DNA of 64,000 nucleotides from Clostridia bacterium. GTDB taxonomy: Bacteria; Bacillota; Clostridia; Christensenellales; Aristaeellaceae. Location: the NCBI GenBank assembly GCA_017429695.1, contig JAFROK010000023.1:1-64000 (forward strand), read 5' to 3'. A program made the translations under genes and the position numbers. Shown here piece by piece: positions 43,747 to 52,242 of the stretch; within the stretch, counting starts at the first letter, position 1; every line of letters starts with the position of its first letter. The notes beneath the pieces were generated by a model. That model was not told the origin of the DNA. It did not search any database and saw only the letters and a list, made by a program, of their open reading frames with translations.

Positions 43747-44751
43747 ATGCGGACTGCAATTTACGGCGCCGGATCCCTGGGAACAGTGATGGGTGCCTAT
43801 CTCACCAATAACGGCGTGGATGTGGACCTGATCAACCGGAACAAGGCGCATGTGGACGCGCTGAAAAAAAACGGCGCGCGGATTACCGGCACGGTGGACA
43901 AGCTGGTGCAGGTGAAAGCCATGACACCGGATGAAATGTCCGGAACATATGATATTATTTTCCTGATGACCAAGCAGCTGAACAACCGGGAGGTTGTGAC
44001 CTTCCTGAAGGATTTCCTGGCGGATGACGGCGTAATCGTCACGCTGCAGAACGGTATTCCGGAGGACAGCGTGGCAGAAATCATCGGGGCGGACCGGACC
44101 ATCGGCTGCGTGGTGGAATGGGGGGCCACGATGACCGCCCCGGGCGAAAGCATGCTGACATCCGATCCCCAGAGCCTGAGTTTCCATATGGGCGGTATGG
44201 CGGGAATCCCGGATGAAAAACTGCAGCAGGTCAAAGGCGTGCTGGAGCATATGTGCCCCGTGGAAATTGAAACCAACCTGCGCGGCGCCCGCTGGTCCAA
44301 GCTTCTGATCAACGCCACTTTCTCCGGCCTGGGCACCGTCATCGGCGGTACCTTCGGGGACGTAACCGGAGACGGTACCGCCCGGGAGATCGCGATCCGC
44401 TGCATGAAGGAAGTCATCGACGTCGGCCGCGCGGCAGGCGTGACTTTTGCGCCTGTCCAGGGAAAAGACATCGTTTCCCTGTTCTACTGGAAAAATCCGG
44501 TGAAAAAAGCCGTCGCGAAACTGATCCTGCCGTTGGCCATGAAGAAGCACGCGGCCATCGAGCCGTCCATGCTGCAGGACCTGAAAAAGAACAAGCCATG
44601 CGAAGTCGACGCGATCAACGGTGTGGTCTGCGCCTGGGGAAAGAAAACCGGCGTTCCGACGCCGGTCAACGATCAGATTGTGAAGCTGATCCGTGAAATC
44701 CAGGAAGGCAAACGCGCAACCGGCAAAGCCAACCTTTCGGACTTCCGATAA
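43747..44751 (+). CDS. Ketopantoate reductase family protein (ApbA/PanE-like)
   Basis: A 334-residue NADP-dependent reductase. The Rossmann motif GAGSLGTVMG opens the protein. TLQNGIPED and RGARWSKLLIN carry the conserved Asn and Lys of the family, and the C-terminal domain ends with EVDAINGVV and GVPTPVND. True PanE makes pantoate, but many paralogues reduce other 2-oxo acids. The panB and panC genes are not near, while pantothenate kinase and an ECF S-component lie 11 kb away, so biosynthetic use is uncertain. Confidence 0.82.
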   Translation: MRTAIYGAGSLGTVMGAYLTNNGVDVDLINRNKAHVDALKKNGARITGTVDKLVQVKAMTPDEMSGTYDIIFLMTKQLNNREVVTFLKDFLADDGVIVTLQNGIPEDSVAEIIGADRTIGCVVEWGATMTAPGESMLTSDPQSLSFHMGGMAGIPDEKLQQVKGVLEHMCPVEIETNLRGARWSKLLINATFSGLGTVIGGTFGDVTGDGTAREIAIRCMKEVIDVGRAAGVTFAPVQGKDIVSLFYWKNPVKKAVAKLILPLAMKKHAAIEPSMLQDLKKNKPCEVDAINGVVCAWGKKTGVPTPVNDQIVKLIREIQEGKRATGKANLSDFR

Positions 44752-44753
44752 AG

Positions 44754-44791
44754 AACAAACCGGCGGGTTTTTTAATCCGCCGGTTTGTTAT
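44754..44791. terminator. Bidirectional terminator between convergent genes
   Basis: A perfect 13-bp stem (44754-44766 with 44777-44789) rich in A on the left and T on the right, serving the plus-strand reductase gene and the minus-strand deformylase gene. Confidence 0.8.
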
Positions 44792-44804
44792 ACGCAATTC
44801 CGCC

Positions 44805-45215
44805 TTATATCAATATTCCGTCGCAGTGATCAATCTCGTGCTGGACAATCTGAGCCTGGAACCCATCCAGCGTTCCGACATGCTCATTCATCTCCAGGTC
44901 CAGCCAGGACAGGCGGATGCTCCTGTAGCGCTTCGTTTTCCGCGTTCCCGCCAGTGAAAGGCATCCTTCCTCCGCTTCGTACTCCCCGGATCTGCTGAGA
45001 ATCTTCGGGTTCAGCATGGCAATGACCATCGGTCCCCTGGCAATGGCAATGATCCGTTTCTGAACGCCGATCATATTGGCCGCCATGCCGACGCATCGGT
45101 CCAGATTGGCCCGGAGCGTATCCGCCAGGTCCTCTGCAACCGGAATGTCCGCTTTTGTGGCCTCCAGGGATTTCCGGGCCAGAAGGACCGGATCATGAAC
45201 AATTTCCCGGATCAT
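44805..45215 (-). CDS. def: Peptide deformylase family protein
   Basis: A 136-residue metalloprotein of the deformylase fold, which removes the formyl group from new proteins. The metal motifs are present: EEGCLSL and QHEIDH. In motif I (usually GxGLAAPQIG) the sequence is VGMAANMIG, with Met in place of the conserved Gln that binds the substrate. Short homologues with this change occur in other Firmicutes beside a standard enzyme, so this may be a second, altered deformylase. It follows the GGDEF gene by 20 bases. Confidence 0.8.
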   Translation of the reverse strand: MIREIVHDPVLLARKSLEATKADIPVAEDLADTLRANLDRCVGMAANMIGVQKRIIAIARGPMVIAMLNPKILSRSGEYEAEEGCLSLAGTRKTKRYRSIRLSWLDLEMNEHVGTLDGFQAQIVQHEIDHCDGILI

Positions 45216-45235
45216 ATGACTTTTCCCCCATGTTT

Positions 45236-46390
45236 TTATCTGCCGGCATTCCGGGCACGCTTATCCACATACAGTTTCTCATCCGCACGAATCATGCACG
45301 CTTCCATGGTATCATCCTTATCCCGGAGCGCTTCATATCCGATGCTCGCTTTCAGGTCATACGGCAGCCCGTTTTCCTGCTGTTTTTCCAGCAGCGCGTT
45401 CCGGATTGCTTCCGCAGTCTTCTCCGGCAGCGCGTCATCCGTGACATTCTGCAGAAAAACGGTAAATTCATCCCCGCCGTACCGGCCGAGAAAAACGGGG
45501 ATCTCGATGTGTTCGCATACCTGCTTGAGCGCTTCCGAGGCCAGGACCAGCGCCCGGTCCCCTTCCACGTGGCCATAGGTATCGTTGATTTCCTTGAACC
45601 GGTCAATGTCGATCATCATGATGTAGATCCGGCTGTTCTCCTTATACCGCACCTGATCCATATACCGGTCAATCTGTCCCCGGTTGTTCAGGCGCGTCAG
45701 GGAATCCACCGACACCAGCGTCTGCATATTCTGAATATAGAAAAACAACATCATGACCGTACAGCCGAAGCAAAACAGCGGGGCTTCCAGCATAAAAACC
45801 CGAATCAGGCCGAACGCCATCACGCTGAGCGGATAAATACCGATCAGGCGATACAGCCGCCGCTCTTCCCGGGAGTCTGTCTTCCGGGCATTCCGGACAG
45901 AAAAGACAAAGGAAGCCATCAGATAAAAGATCGGGGCCGAAACCATCATCGGATAATACAGGTCGTTCAGCTCCCCGCTTTCACTGATCCAGAATTCCGG
46001 ATCAATGACGTACGCAATCACAATCGCCAGAATGGTAATTGTCATAGGAATACGCCACATGCTCCTGCGCTTCCTGCTTGTCCGGAATGCCATATTCTCC
46101 GATGCAGCCATATATGAAAACCATTCAAAGGCAATCAGGCTCAGCAGGACATAATTGATGAAATTGAACAGGGCCACCAGGAACCGGGTTTTCGGAAGAT
46201 AACCGTTGAGCACAGCAGCCCAGAAAATATCGTTTACAAAATACAGGATATGCGCAATCAGCGTGTAGTTAAAACGAAGCTGTTTTTCCTGTTTCGTATT
46301 GTATTTCCTGTCATGCATCAGCATGATTGCCATGATGGCAATGCAAACAATGTTTGCCTCTGCATAAAAAAAGAAATAAGCCAGCTGCAT
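45236..46390 (-). CDS. Membrane diguanylate cyclase (GGDEF)
   Basis: A 384-residue protein with about six transmembrane helices in the first 205 residues, then a GGDEF domain with an intact GRYGGDEFTVFL motif and the DIDRFKEIND segment. It should make cyclic-di-GMP. The inhibitory RxxD site is not clear. GGAGG before ATG 46390. The membrane region has no family I can name; it may sense membrane state or a small hydrophobic signal. Confidence 0.88.
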   Translation of the reverse strand: MQLAYFFFYAEANIVCIAIMAIMLMHDRKYNTKQEKQLRFNYTLIAHILYFVNDIFWAAVLNGYLPKTRFLVALFNFINYVLLSLIAFEWFSYMAASENMAFRTSRKRRSMWRIPMTITILAIVIAYVIDPEFWISESGELNDLYYPMMVSAPIFYLMASFVFSVRNARKTDSREERRLYRLIGIYPLSVMAFGLIRVFMLEAPLFCFGCTVMMLFFYIQNMQTLVSVDSLTRLNNRGQIDRYMDQVRYKENSRIYIMMIDIDRFKEINDTYGHVEGDRALVLASEALKQVCEHIEIPVFLGRYGGDEFTVFLQNVTDDALPEKTAEAIRNALLEKQQENGLPYDLKASIGYEALRDKDDTMEACMIRADEKLYVDKRARNAGR

Positions 46391-46426
46391 CTATTCCTCC
46401 GGATTTTGTTGCTTCAAGCATGTGAT

Positions 46427-46455
46427 ATTATATCTCAGTCCGGCAATTTTATCAA
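46427..46455 (-). promoter_or_regulatory. Promoter of the GGDEF gene
   Basis: Minus strand: -35 TTGATA (46450-46455), 17-base spacer, -10 TATAAT (46427-46432). Confidence 0.6.
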
Positions 46456-46540
46456 TATCGACAAAGCCTCATACCAGGGAACCCGGTTAAAAGTTACACG
46501 GCGGACCGTCCATTTAGTATAATCCTGTTACAGTTAGTGG

Positions 46541-46569
46541 TTTACATGGGTTTTTTTGTATGCTATAAT
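46541..46569 (+). promoter_or_regulatory. Promoter of the GGDEF-EAL gene
   Basis: -35 TTTACA (46541-46546), 17-base spacer, extended -10 TGCTATAAT (46561-46569). With transcription from about 46576, frames opening at 46556 cannot be the start. A leader of about 160 bases precedes the likely start codon. Confidence 0.65.
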
Positions 46570-46738
46570 AAATAGTCCTGTTGTCATTCATAAAGCACGC
46601 ATGCGGGATATCCAGGCTTTACTACCCCCCTCCGGAGTTACACAGCGATCCCGGTCCGCACGCAAGCCAAATTACGCAGGCAAACCGGAACTCACCGTTC
46701 TGACTGATCCGGCCGGAAGAGAAGGGAGAACAGGTTCC

Positions 46739-48484
46739 TTGGAGAAATGGAATAAATTCCTCGGTCGTCGTTCAGCAAGGGAAAAAATGCTGGATGAATT
46801 CAGCCCGGTCAAAGCAGCTCCTGTCTGGGGCTTTTTCGCGCTGATCGCGCTGTATATGGCCGGAATCATCCTGGTCAACAAATCCTCCGCTTCGGAAGGC
46901 GTCATTATGCTTTCCAACCAGGCGATTCCGCACAGAACCCTCACGGGCGCTTTCTCCTCCATCTGCAACCTGTGCATGGTAATGCTGGTTGTGCTGTACA
47001 AAAAACCGGGGTTTGTCGTTGCCCTGATTGCACTCCTGAGCTCATTCCCCCCGTTGATCATACGGGTGATTCATCAGAATTTCTCCACCATTCCGGGTTT
47101 TTTTACGAATATACTGATGATTATTACGATCATTATCATCAACAAATACATCATTCGATCCGCCGGATATCAGCAGAAAATACGCGACCAGGCACTGACA
47201 GACCGCCTTACCGGCCTGCCGAACCGCTTTGCTGTCTCTGAAATGATGAGCGGCCTGATCCGGAAGGGCGAGCCTTTCGCCGTTGCCGTCATCAACCTCA
47301 ACAGTTTCCAGAGCATCAACAACGCCATCGGCCAGCAGGCCGGCGATAAAGCGCTGATCCAGGTAGCTGACCGCTGGCAGAAACTGGCAGACAGCGGCAA
47401 AACCGGCACCAAAGACTTTGTGGCCTGCCAAAGTGGCAATGAATTTTCCGTCATTATCCGGGATTGTACTTCTGAAGAGCAACTGCGCCAAAGCATCGAA
47501 TGCTATGCGGATGCCCTGAAGGAGAAAATCGTCGTGGACGACAGCGATTTTGTCCTTTCCGCCAGCGTCGGTTATGCTGCCTATCCGGCAGATTCCCAGG
47601 AAAGCGACACTCTCTTCAACTATGCCTATTCCGCCATGGTTCACGCAAAGGGCAAGGACCATTCCGGCTGTATATCCCGCTTTCAGAAGGAAATGCTCGG
47701 CAACAGCCACACCATCGAAATGGAAAGCAAGATCCGGAGCGCCCTTGAGAACGGCCGCTTCTTCTATAACCTCCAGCCGCAGTTTGATATGGACCACAGA
47801 CTCCGCGGCTTTGAGGCCCTGGCCCGCATGAAGGATGAATCCGGCTATATCATCAGTCCCGGCGAATTTATTCCCGTGGCTGAAAAAGCCGGCCTGGTAG
47901 ACCTGATTGACCGCGAAGTCATGCTCGGCGCCACCCGGTTTATCGGCGAAATGGTTCAGAAATACCATTCCGATGTGGTGCTCAGCGTAAACGCTTCCGT
48001 CCGCCACCTGCTGCGGAACGGCTTTGTGGACGAAGTTCGCGAAGCGCTGCATTCCAGTGGCCTTCCCGCCGGCCAGCTGGAAATTGAAATCACCGAATCG
48101 GTCATGATCGATTCCGTCGAAAAAGCGATTGACTGCATCCATCAGCTGGCCGAGCTGGGGGTCCGAATTGCCATTGACGATTTCGGAACCGGCTATTCCT
48201 CCCTGAGCTACCTGAACACCTTCCCGGTGGATGTGCTGAAGGTGGACCAGTCCTTCATCATTAAAATGCATTCCGGGGAAGCATCGAAGCAGTATGTGGC
48301 TGCGATTATCGCCATCGGGCATGTGATGAACTTCCAGGTCGTGGCGGAAGGCGTCGAAGAAGCCGACCAGCTGGAGGATCTGCGGGAGATCGGTTGCGAT
48401 TATATTCAGGGCTTCCTGTGGGGCAAGCCTATGTCCCCCGAGGCTGCGGCTCAGCTGATGGAAGAGGAAAGCAAGCGGGCCTGA
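46739..48484 (+). CDS. Membrane GGDEF-EAL protein (cyclic-di-GMP phosphodiesterase)
   Basis: About 581 residues. Four transmembrane helices (residues 30-145) precede a GGDEF domain whose signature is SGNEF instead of GGDEF, so cyclase activity is doubtful. The EAL domain keeps GFEALARM, VNASVRHL, EITESV, DDFGTGYSS, KVDQSFI and EGVEE, so it should hydrolyse c-di-GMP. The start is uncertain: TTG 46739 has GGGAG ten bases away, ATG 46787 has AAGGG five bases away, and ATG 46601 has no ribosome site. Confidence 0.85.
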   Translation: MEKWNKFLGRRSAREKMLDEFSPVKAAPVWGFFALIALYMAGIILVNKSSASEGVIMLSNQAIPHRTLTGAFSSICNLCMVMLVVLYKKPGFVVALIALLSSFPPLIIRVIHQNFSTIPGFFTNILMIITIIIINKYIIRSAGYQQKIRDQALTDRLTGLPNRFAVSEMMSGLIRKGEPFAVAVINLNSFQSINNAIGQQAGDKALIQVADRWQKLADSGKTGTKDFVACQSGNEFSVIIRDCTSEEQLRQSIECYADALKEKIVVDDSDFVLSASVGYAAYPADSQESDTLFNYAYSAMVHAKGKDHSGCISRFQKEMLGNSHTIEMESKIRSALENGRFFYNLQPQFDMDHRLRGFEALARMKDESGYIISPGEFIPVAEKAGLVDLIDREVMLGATRFIGEMVQKYHSDVVLSVNASVRHLLRNGFVDEVREALHSSGLPAGQLEIEITESVMIDSVEKAIDCIHQLAELGVRIAIDDFGTGYSSLSYLNTFPVDVLKVDQSFIIKMHSGEASKQYVAAIIAIGHVMNFQVVAEGVEEADQLEDLREIGCDYIQGFLWGKPMSPEAAAQLMEEESKRA

Positions 48485-48509
48485 ATCTGCCGCTTACCAT
48501 ACCAACCCC

Positions 48510-48531
48510 AGGAGCTTCGGCTCCTTTTTTT
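48510..48531 (+). terminator. Terminator after the GGDEF-EAL gene
   Basis: Stem AGGAGC/GCTCCT with a TTCG tetraloop and seven Ts, a textbook intrinsic terminator. Confidence 0.9.
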
Positions 48532-48541
48532 CTGTACAGGA

Positions 48542-48570
48542 TTGCACACGGCCGGTATTGAATGTATGAT
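48542..48570 (+). promoter_or_regulatory. Promoter of the HD-GYP gene
   Basis: -35 TTGCAC (48542-48547), 17-base spacer, -10 TATGAT (48565-48570). Confidence 0.55.
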
Positions 48571-48633
48571 ATGGACCGTGAAAACATGCCGCCGGAGCCG
48601 CCGGCGATTCGCTGAACGGAGGATGATTCTGTT

Positions 48634-50370
48634 ATGCTGGAATGGATCAGGTCAGAAGGACCCGTTCTTCTGTATTATGACATCGTCCTGCTGCTGTCCG
48701 TCGTGCTGACATCCGTCTATGTCTATAAATGGCACAAGCATTTTGATGTGCACATCACCGTCATCTATGTCCTGGTGCCGATCATTAACCTGGGCTATAT
48801 GCTGCTGGCCCATTCCCACTCACTGAAAGAAGCCATCGGCGTGAACCAGCTGACCTTTCTCGGCGGCTGTTTCGCGAATCTGATCGTGATGCTGGTCGTC
48901 TTCAACATGTGTGAAATCCGGCTGCCCCGCCTCATGAGGCTGTTCTTCTTCCTGCTCAGCGCCCTGGTTTTTGCCGCCTCCATGACCGGCGGCCGGACCC
49001 TGCCGGACGGCAGCCCGATCACTGAACTGTACTACCAGAAAGTTTATTTCTCCGATGCTCTCGGCGCAGGTTTCCTGACGAAGGATTACGGCCCGCTGCA
49101 TGCCGTTTTCAATATCATGAATCATCTCTACTTCGCGCTGAGCATTGCGGTGATTGCCTATTCTTTCTTCCGCAAAAACCAGGTTTCCCGGAAAATCCTG
49201 CTGTTGCTTTTCCTGCCGCAGATCGTCGCTTTCTTTGCCTTCTATGCCGGCCGGAAGCTTTTCCCGGGAATCGAATTGATTCCGGCCGCCTATGTCTTTG
49301 CCCAGCTGATGTACCTGCGGATCGTTTCCCGGGTTTCCCTGTACGACATTACGGAAACCGCGGTTGATTCCATGGCCCAGACCGGGGAAACTGGCTTTGT
49401 CTCCTTTGATTTCAGCCGGCATTACCTGGGCTCCAATGAAACCGCAAAAGCAATCTTTCCGTCCCTCAGCAACCTGACCGTGGACTACTCCATCCGCCGC
49501 AGCAAGTCCTTCTCCGAAACGGCCGGCCCCTGGATTGACGCATTTCAGGAAGACGAGAGCCATAATACCGCCCAATACGAAAAGGACGACCGGTATTACC
49601 TGGTAACCCTTTCCTGGCTGTACAACAACCGCAAAAAGCGGGGTTACCAGCTGACAATCACAGACAACACCAAAGACCAGCAGTATATTCGCATGATGCA
49701 CGGTTTCAACGCCAGGCTCCAGGGCGAAGTGGAAGAGAAGACCGCCCATATCATTGAAATGCACGATAACCTGATCCTGAGCATGGCCACCATGGTGGAA
49801 AGCCGGGACAACTCCACCGGCGGCCATATCCGCCGGACCAGCGAAGGCGTCCGCATCCTGCTGAAGGCGATGCATGATGATCCGCGGATGTCCGCCACTT
49901 TCCGCCGGGACCTGATCAAGGCTGCGCCTATGCACGACCTGGGAAAAATCGCAGTGGATGACGTCATCCTGCGCAAGCCCGGCCGATTCACGCCGGAAGA
50001 ATATGAGATCATGAAAAAGCACGCCGCGGAAGGCGCCCGCATCGTCCATGAGATCCTGAAGGATACCGACGATAACGATTTCCATATTCTGGCTGAAAAT
50101 GTTGCTCATTACCACCATGAACGCTGGGACGGCAAGGGCTATCCGGATGGCCTGTCCGGGGAGGATATCCCCCTGGAGGCGCGGATCATGGCAGTAGCGG
50201 ATGTTTACGATGCCCTTGTTTCCAAGCGCGTATATAAAGAAAAAATGTCCTTCGAAAAGGCCCATGAAATCATGATGGAAGGCATGGGTTCCCAGTTCGC
50301 CCCGGAGATGAAGGATGTTTACCTCCGGGCCCGATCTGCGTTGGAAGCGTATTACCTCTCGCTGGAATAA
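48634..50370 (+). CDS. Membrane HD-GYP cyclic-di-GMP phosphodiesterase
   Basis: 578 residues. Seven hydrophobic helices fill residues 10-235, like the 7TM sensor found on some histidine kinases. A PAS-like region follows (about 245-350), a short coiled coil, then an HD-GYP domain: MHDLGKIAV for the HD metals, then HHERWDGKGYPDGL and the ARIMAVADVYDAL block. The GYP triad is intact, so it should hydrolyse c-di-GMP. GGAGG lies 11 bases before ATG 48634. Own promoter and terminator. Confidence 0.9.
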   Translation: MLEWIRSEGPVLLYYDIVLLLSVVLTSVYVYKWHKHFDVHITVIYVLVPIINLGYMLLAHSHSLKEAIGVNQLTFLGGCFANLIVMLVVFNMCEIRLPRLMRLFFFLLSALVFAASMTGGRTLPDGSPITELYYQKVYFSDALGAGFLTKDYGPLHAVFNIMNHLYFALSIAVIAYSFFRKNQVSRKILLLLFLPQIVAFFAFYAGRKLFPGIELIPAAYVFAQLMYLRIVSRVSLYDITETAVDSMAQTGETGFVSFDFSRHYLGSNETAKAIFPSLSNLTVDYSIRRSKSFSETAGPWIDAFQEDESHNTAQYEKDDRYYLVTLSWLYNNRKKRGYQLTITDNTKDQQYIRMMHGFNARLQGEVEEKTAHIIEMHDNLILSMATMVESRDNSTGGHIRRTSEGVRILLKAMHDDPRMSATFRRDLIKAAPMHDLGKIAVDDVILRKPGRFTPEEYEIMKKHAAEGARIVHEILKDTDDNDFHILAENVAHYHHERWDGKGYPDGLSGEDIPLEARIMAVADVYDALVSKRVYKEKMSFEKAHEIMMEGMGSQFAPEMKDVYLRARSALEAYYLSLE

Positions 50371-50384
50371 TCTGCTGAAACGGC

Positions 50385-50424
50385 AGGACCGGACAGCACA
50401 ATCCGCGCTGTCCGGTCCTTTTCT
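50385..50424 (+). terminator. Terminator after the HD-GYP gene
   Basis: Perfect 13-bp stem (50385-50397 with 50407-50419) followed by TTTT; may also serve the convergent aquaporin gene. Confidence 0.8.
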
Positions 50425-50440
50425 GTTCAGGTAAAATCGC

Positions 50441-51094
50441 TTATTTCTTTTCTTCCGTCAGGTATTCATATACCAGCGCTGCCAGGATGCCGCCGACCAG
50501 CGGGGCCAGCAGGAAGACCCAGTAGGTGCTCAGGGTGCCCGCGAAGAGCGCCGGGCCGAAGGTACGGGCCGGGTTCACAGAAGTGCCGGTGAAGCTGATG
50601 CCCAGCAGGTGGACCAGCACCAGCGCACCGCCAATTACCAGGCCGGCCACGCTGCCGTTCTCACTCTTGGACGTAACGCCCAGGATGGCGATCACAAATA
50701 CGAAGGTCAGGATGACTTCGATGATGAAGCTCAGCCAGATATTGTCCTGGAACAGGCCATTAGCCCCCAGCTTGGTGCTGTCGCCGACAATGGCATACAG
50801 CAGCGCCGCGCCGGCCGTCGCACCCAGGAACTGCGCTACAATATAGCCGCAGAAGTCCTTCAGGCTGATCTTCTTGCTGACCAGCATGGCGATGGACACC
50901 GCAGGATTGATGTGGCATCCCGAAACATTGCCGATGGAATACGCCATGGCCACGATCACCAGGCCGAAGGCCAGCGCGGTACCGATCAGGCCGGAAGTGC
51001 TTCCGTCACAGATCTGCCCGGCCACGCCGCAGGCAAAGAGCACCAGCACGAATGTTCCGATAAACTCCGCCGCATACTTCTTCATGTTCTTCAT
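50441..51094 (-). CDS. Aquaporin (MIP family)
   Basis: A 217-residue six-helix channel with both NPA motifs (HINPAVS and SVNPARTFGPA). The residues around the second NPA (Arg followed by Thr) and the compact length fit water-selective AqpZ-type channels more than the glycerol facilitator GlpF. No glycerol genes are near. Single gene with its own promoter. Confidence 0.92.
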   Translation of the reverse strand: MKNMKKYAAEFIGTFVLVLFACGVAGQICDGSTSGLIGTALAFGLVIVAMAYSIGNVSGCHINPAVSIAMLVSKKISLKDFCGYIVAQFLGATAGAALLYAIVGDSTKLGANGLFQDNIWLSFIIEVILTFVFVIAILGVTSKSENGSVAGLVIGGALVLVHLLGISFTGTSVNPARTFGPALFAGTLSTYWVFLLAPLVGGILAALVYEYLTEEKK

Positions 51095-51136
51095 ATTCTC
51101 TCTCCTCCTTCATTCCACTGCTTTGGAACCGCTCGT

Positions 51137-51165
51137 ATTGTACCGCGATCCATCCGTTTTGTAAA
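51137..51165 (-). promoter_or_regulatory. Promoter of the aquaporin gene
   Basis: Minus strand: -35 TTTACA (51160-51165), 17-base spacer, -10 TACAAT (51137-51142). It abuts the end of mnmA. Confidence 0.65.
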
Positions 51166-52242
51166 TCACGAAGCTGTGACTTCCGTCACAATTCCGCCCC
51201 CCAGACAGGTATCTCCCTGATAGAGTACTGCACTTTGACCCGGAGTGACCGCCCGCTGAGGCGTCAGGGAATGAATCCGCAGTTTTCCGTCCTGCAGGGT
51301 GACCTCCGCCGGCTGGTCCGGCTGCCGGTAGCGGTATTTGACCATACACCGGATCGTTTCGCCCTCCCGCACCGGCGGCGTACCGACCCATGTTACGTCC
51401 TCCGCGACGCACCGCTCGCTGTACAGCATCGGATGATCCTCACCCTGGGCCACCAGCAGCCGGTTGTGCGCCAGGTCCTTGCCGATCACAAACCAGCTCC
51501 GGCCGTCTCCCCGGCCACCGATGCCCAGGCCCCGGCGCTGGCCGAGGGTGTAGTACATCAGCCCGTCATGCCGGCCGACCACTTCGCCCTCCGGGGAGAC
51601 CATATCCCCCGGCTGGGCCGGCAGGTATTCCGACAGGAACTTTTTGAAATTTCGTTCTCCGATAAAGCATACGCCGGTGGAGTCCTTCTTGTCGCTGACC
51701 GGCAGGTCATGGGCCGCGGCAATTTCACGCACCTGCGCCTTCGTCATGCCGCCCACGGGAAACATGGACTTCTTCAGCTGCTCCGAGTGCACCATGTACA
51801 GGAAATAGCTCTGGTCCTTGTTCGGATCGGTGCCTTTCAGCAGCCGGCCCTCGCCGTCGGTCCGCACAAAATGCCCCGTTGCCATCCGGGCCGCGCCGAG
51901 GCTCATGGCAAAGTCCAGGAACGCCCGGAACTTGATCTCCCGGTTGCACAGCACATCCGGATTGGGAGTACGCCCGGCCCGGTATTCCTTCAGGAAATAG
52001 GAGAACACCCGGTCCCAGTATTCTTTGGCGAAGTTCACGCTGTAGCAGGGAATGTCAATCCGGCCACAGACATCCTGCACGTCCCGCCAGTCCGCCTCCG
52101 CGGTGCAGACGCCGTTTTCATCCTGCTCTTCCCAGTTTTTCATGAAAACGCCCACAACATCATAGCCCTGCTCCTTCAGAAGCAGGGCCGCTACGGAGGA
52201 ATCCACGCCTCCGCTCATGCCGACAACAATCCGCTCGCTCAA
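51166..52242 (-). CDS. mnmA: tRNA 2-thiouridylase MnmA
   Basis: A 358-residue enzyme that places sulfur on U34 of Lys, Glu and Gln tRNAs. The PP-loop [15 protein letters not shown] at the N-terminus, the catalytic Cys in [12 protein letters not shown], and the second Cys in [10 protein letters not shown] are present. Start TTG 52242 overlaps the stop of the HAD-Tmk gene; GGAG lies upstream. The sulfur donor IscS/NifS gene is not in the window. Confidence 0.95.
   Translation of the reverse strand: MSERIVVGMSGGVDSSVAALLLKEQGYDVVGVFMKNWEEQDENGVCTAEADWRDVQDVCGRIDIPCYSVNFAKEYWDRVFSYFLKEYRAGRTPNPDVLCNREIKFRAFLDFAMSLGAARMATGHFVRTDGEGRLLKGTDPNKDQSYFLYMVHSEQLKKSMFPVGGMTKAQVREIAAAHDLPVSDKKDSTGVCFIGERNFKKFLSEYLPAQPGDMVSPEGEVVGRHDGLMYYTLGQRRGLGIGGRGDGRSWFVIGKDLAHNRLLVAQGEDHPMLYSERCVAEDVTWVGTPPVREGETIRCMVKYRYRQPDQPAEVTLQDGKLRIHSLTPQRAVTPGQSAVLYQGDTCLGGGIVTEVTAS

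Noticed and set aside
46556-46738. Extension of the GGDEF-EAL protein up to 46556
   Set aside because: That start overlaps the -10 element, so it would not be transcribed; the extra residues show no coding character.
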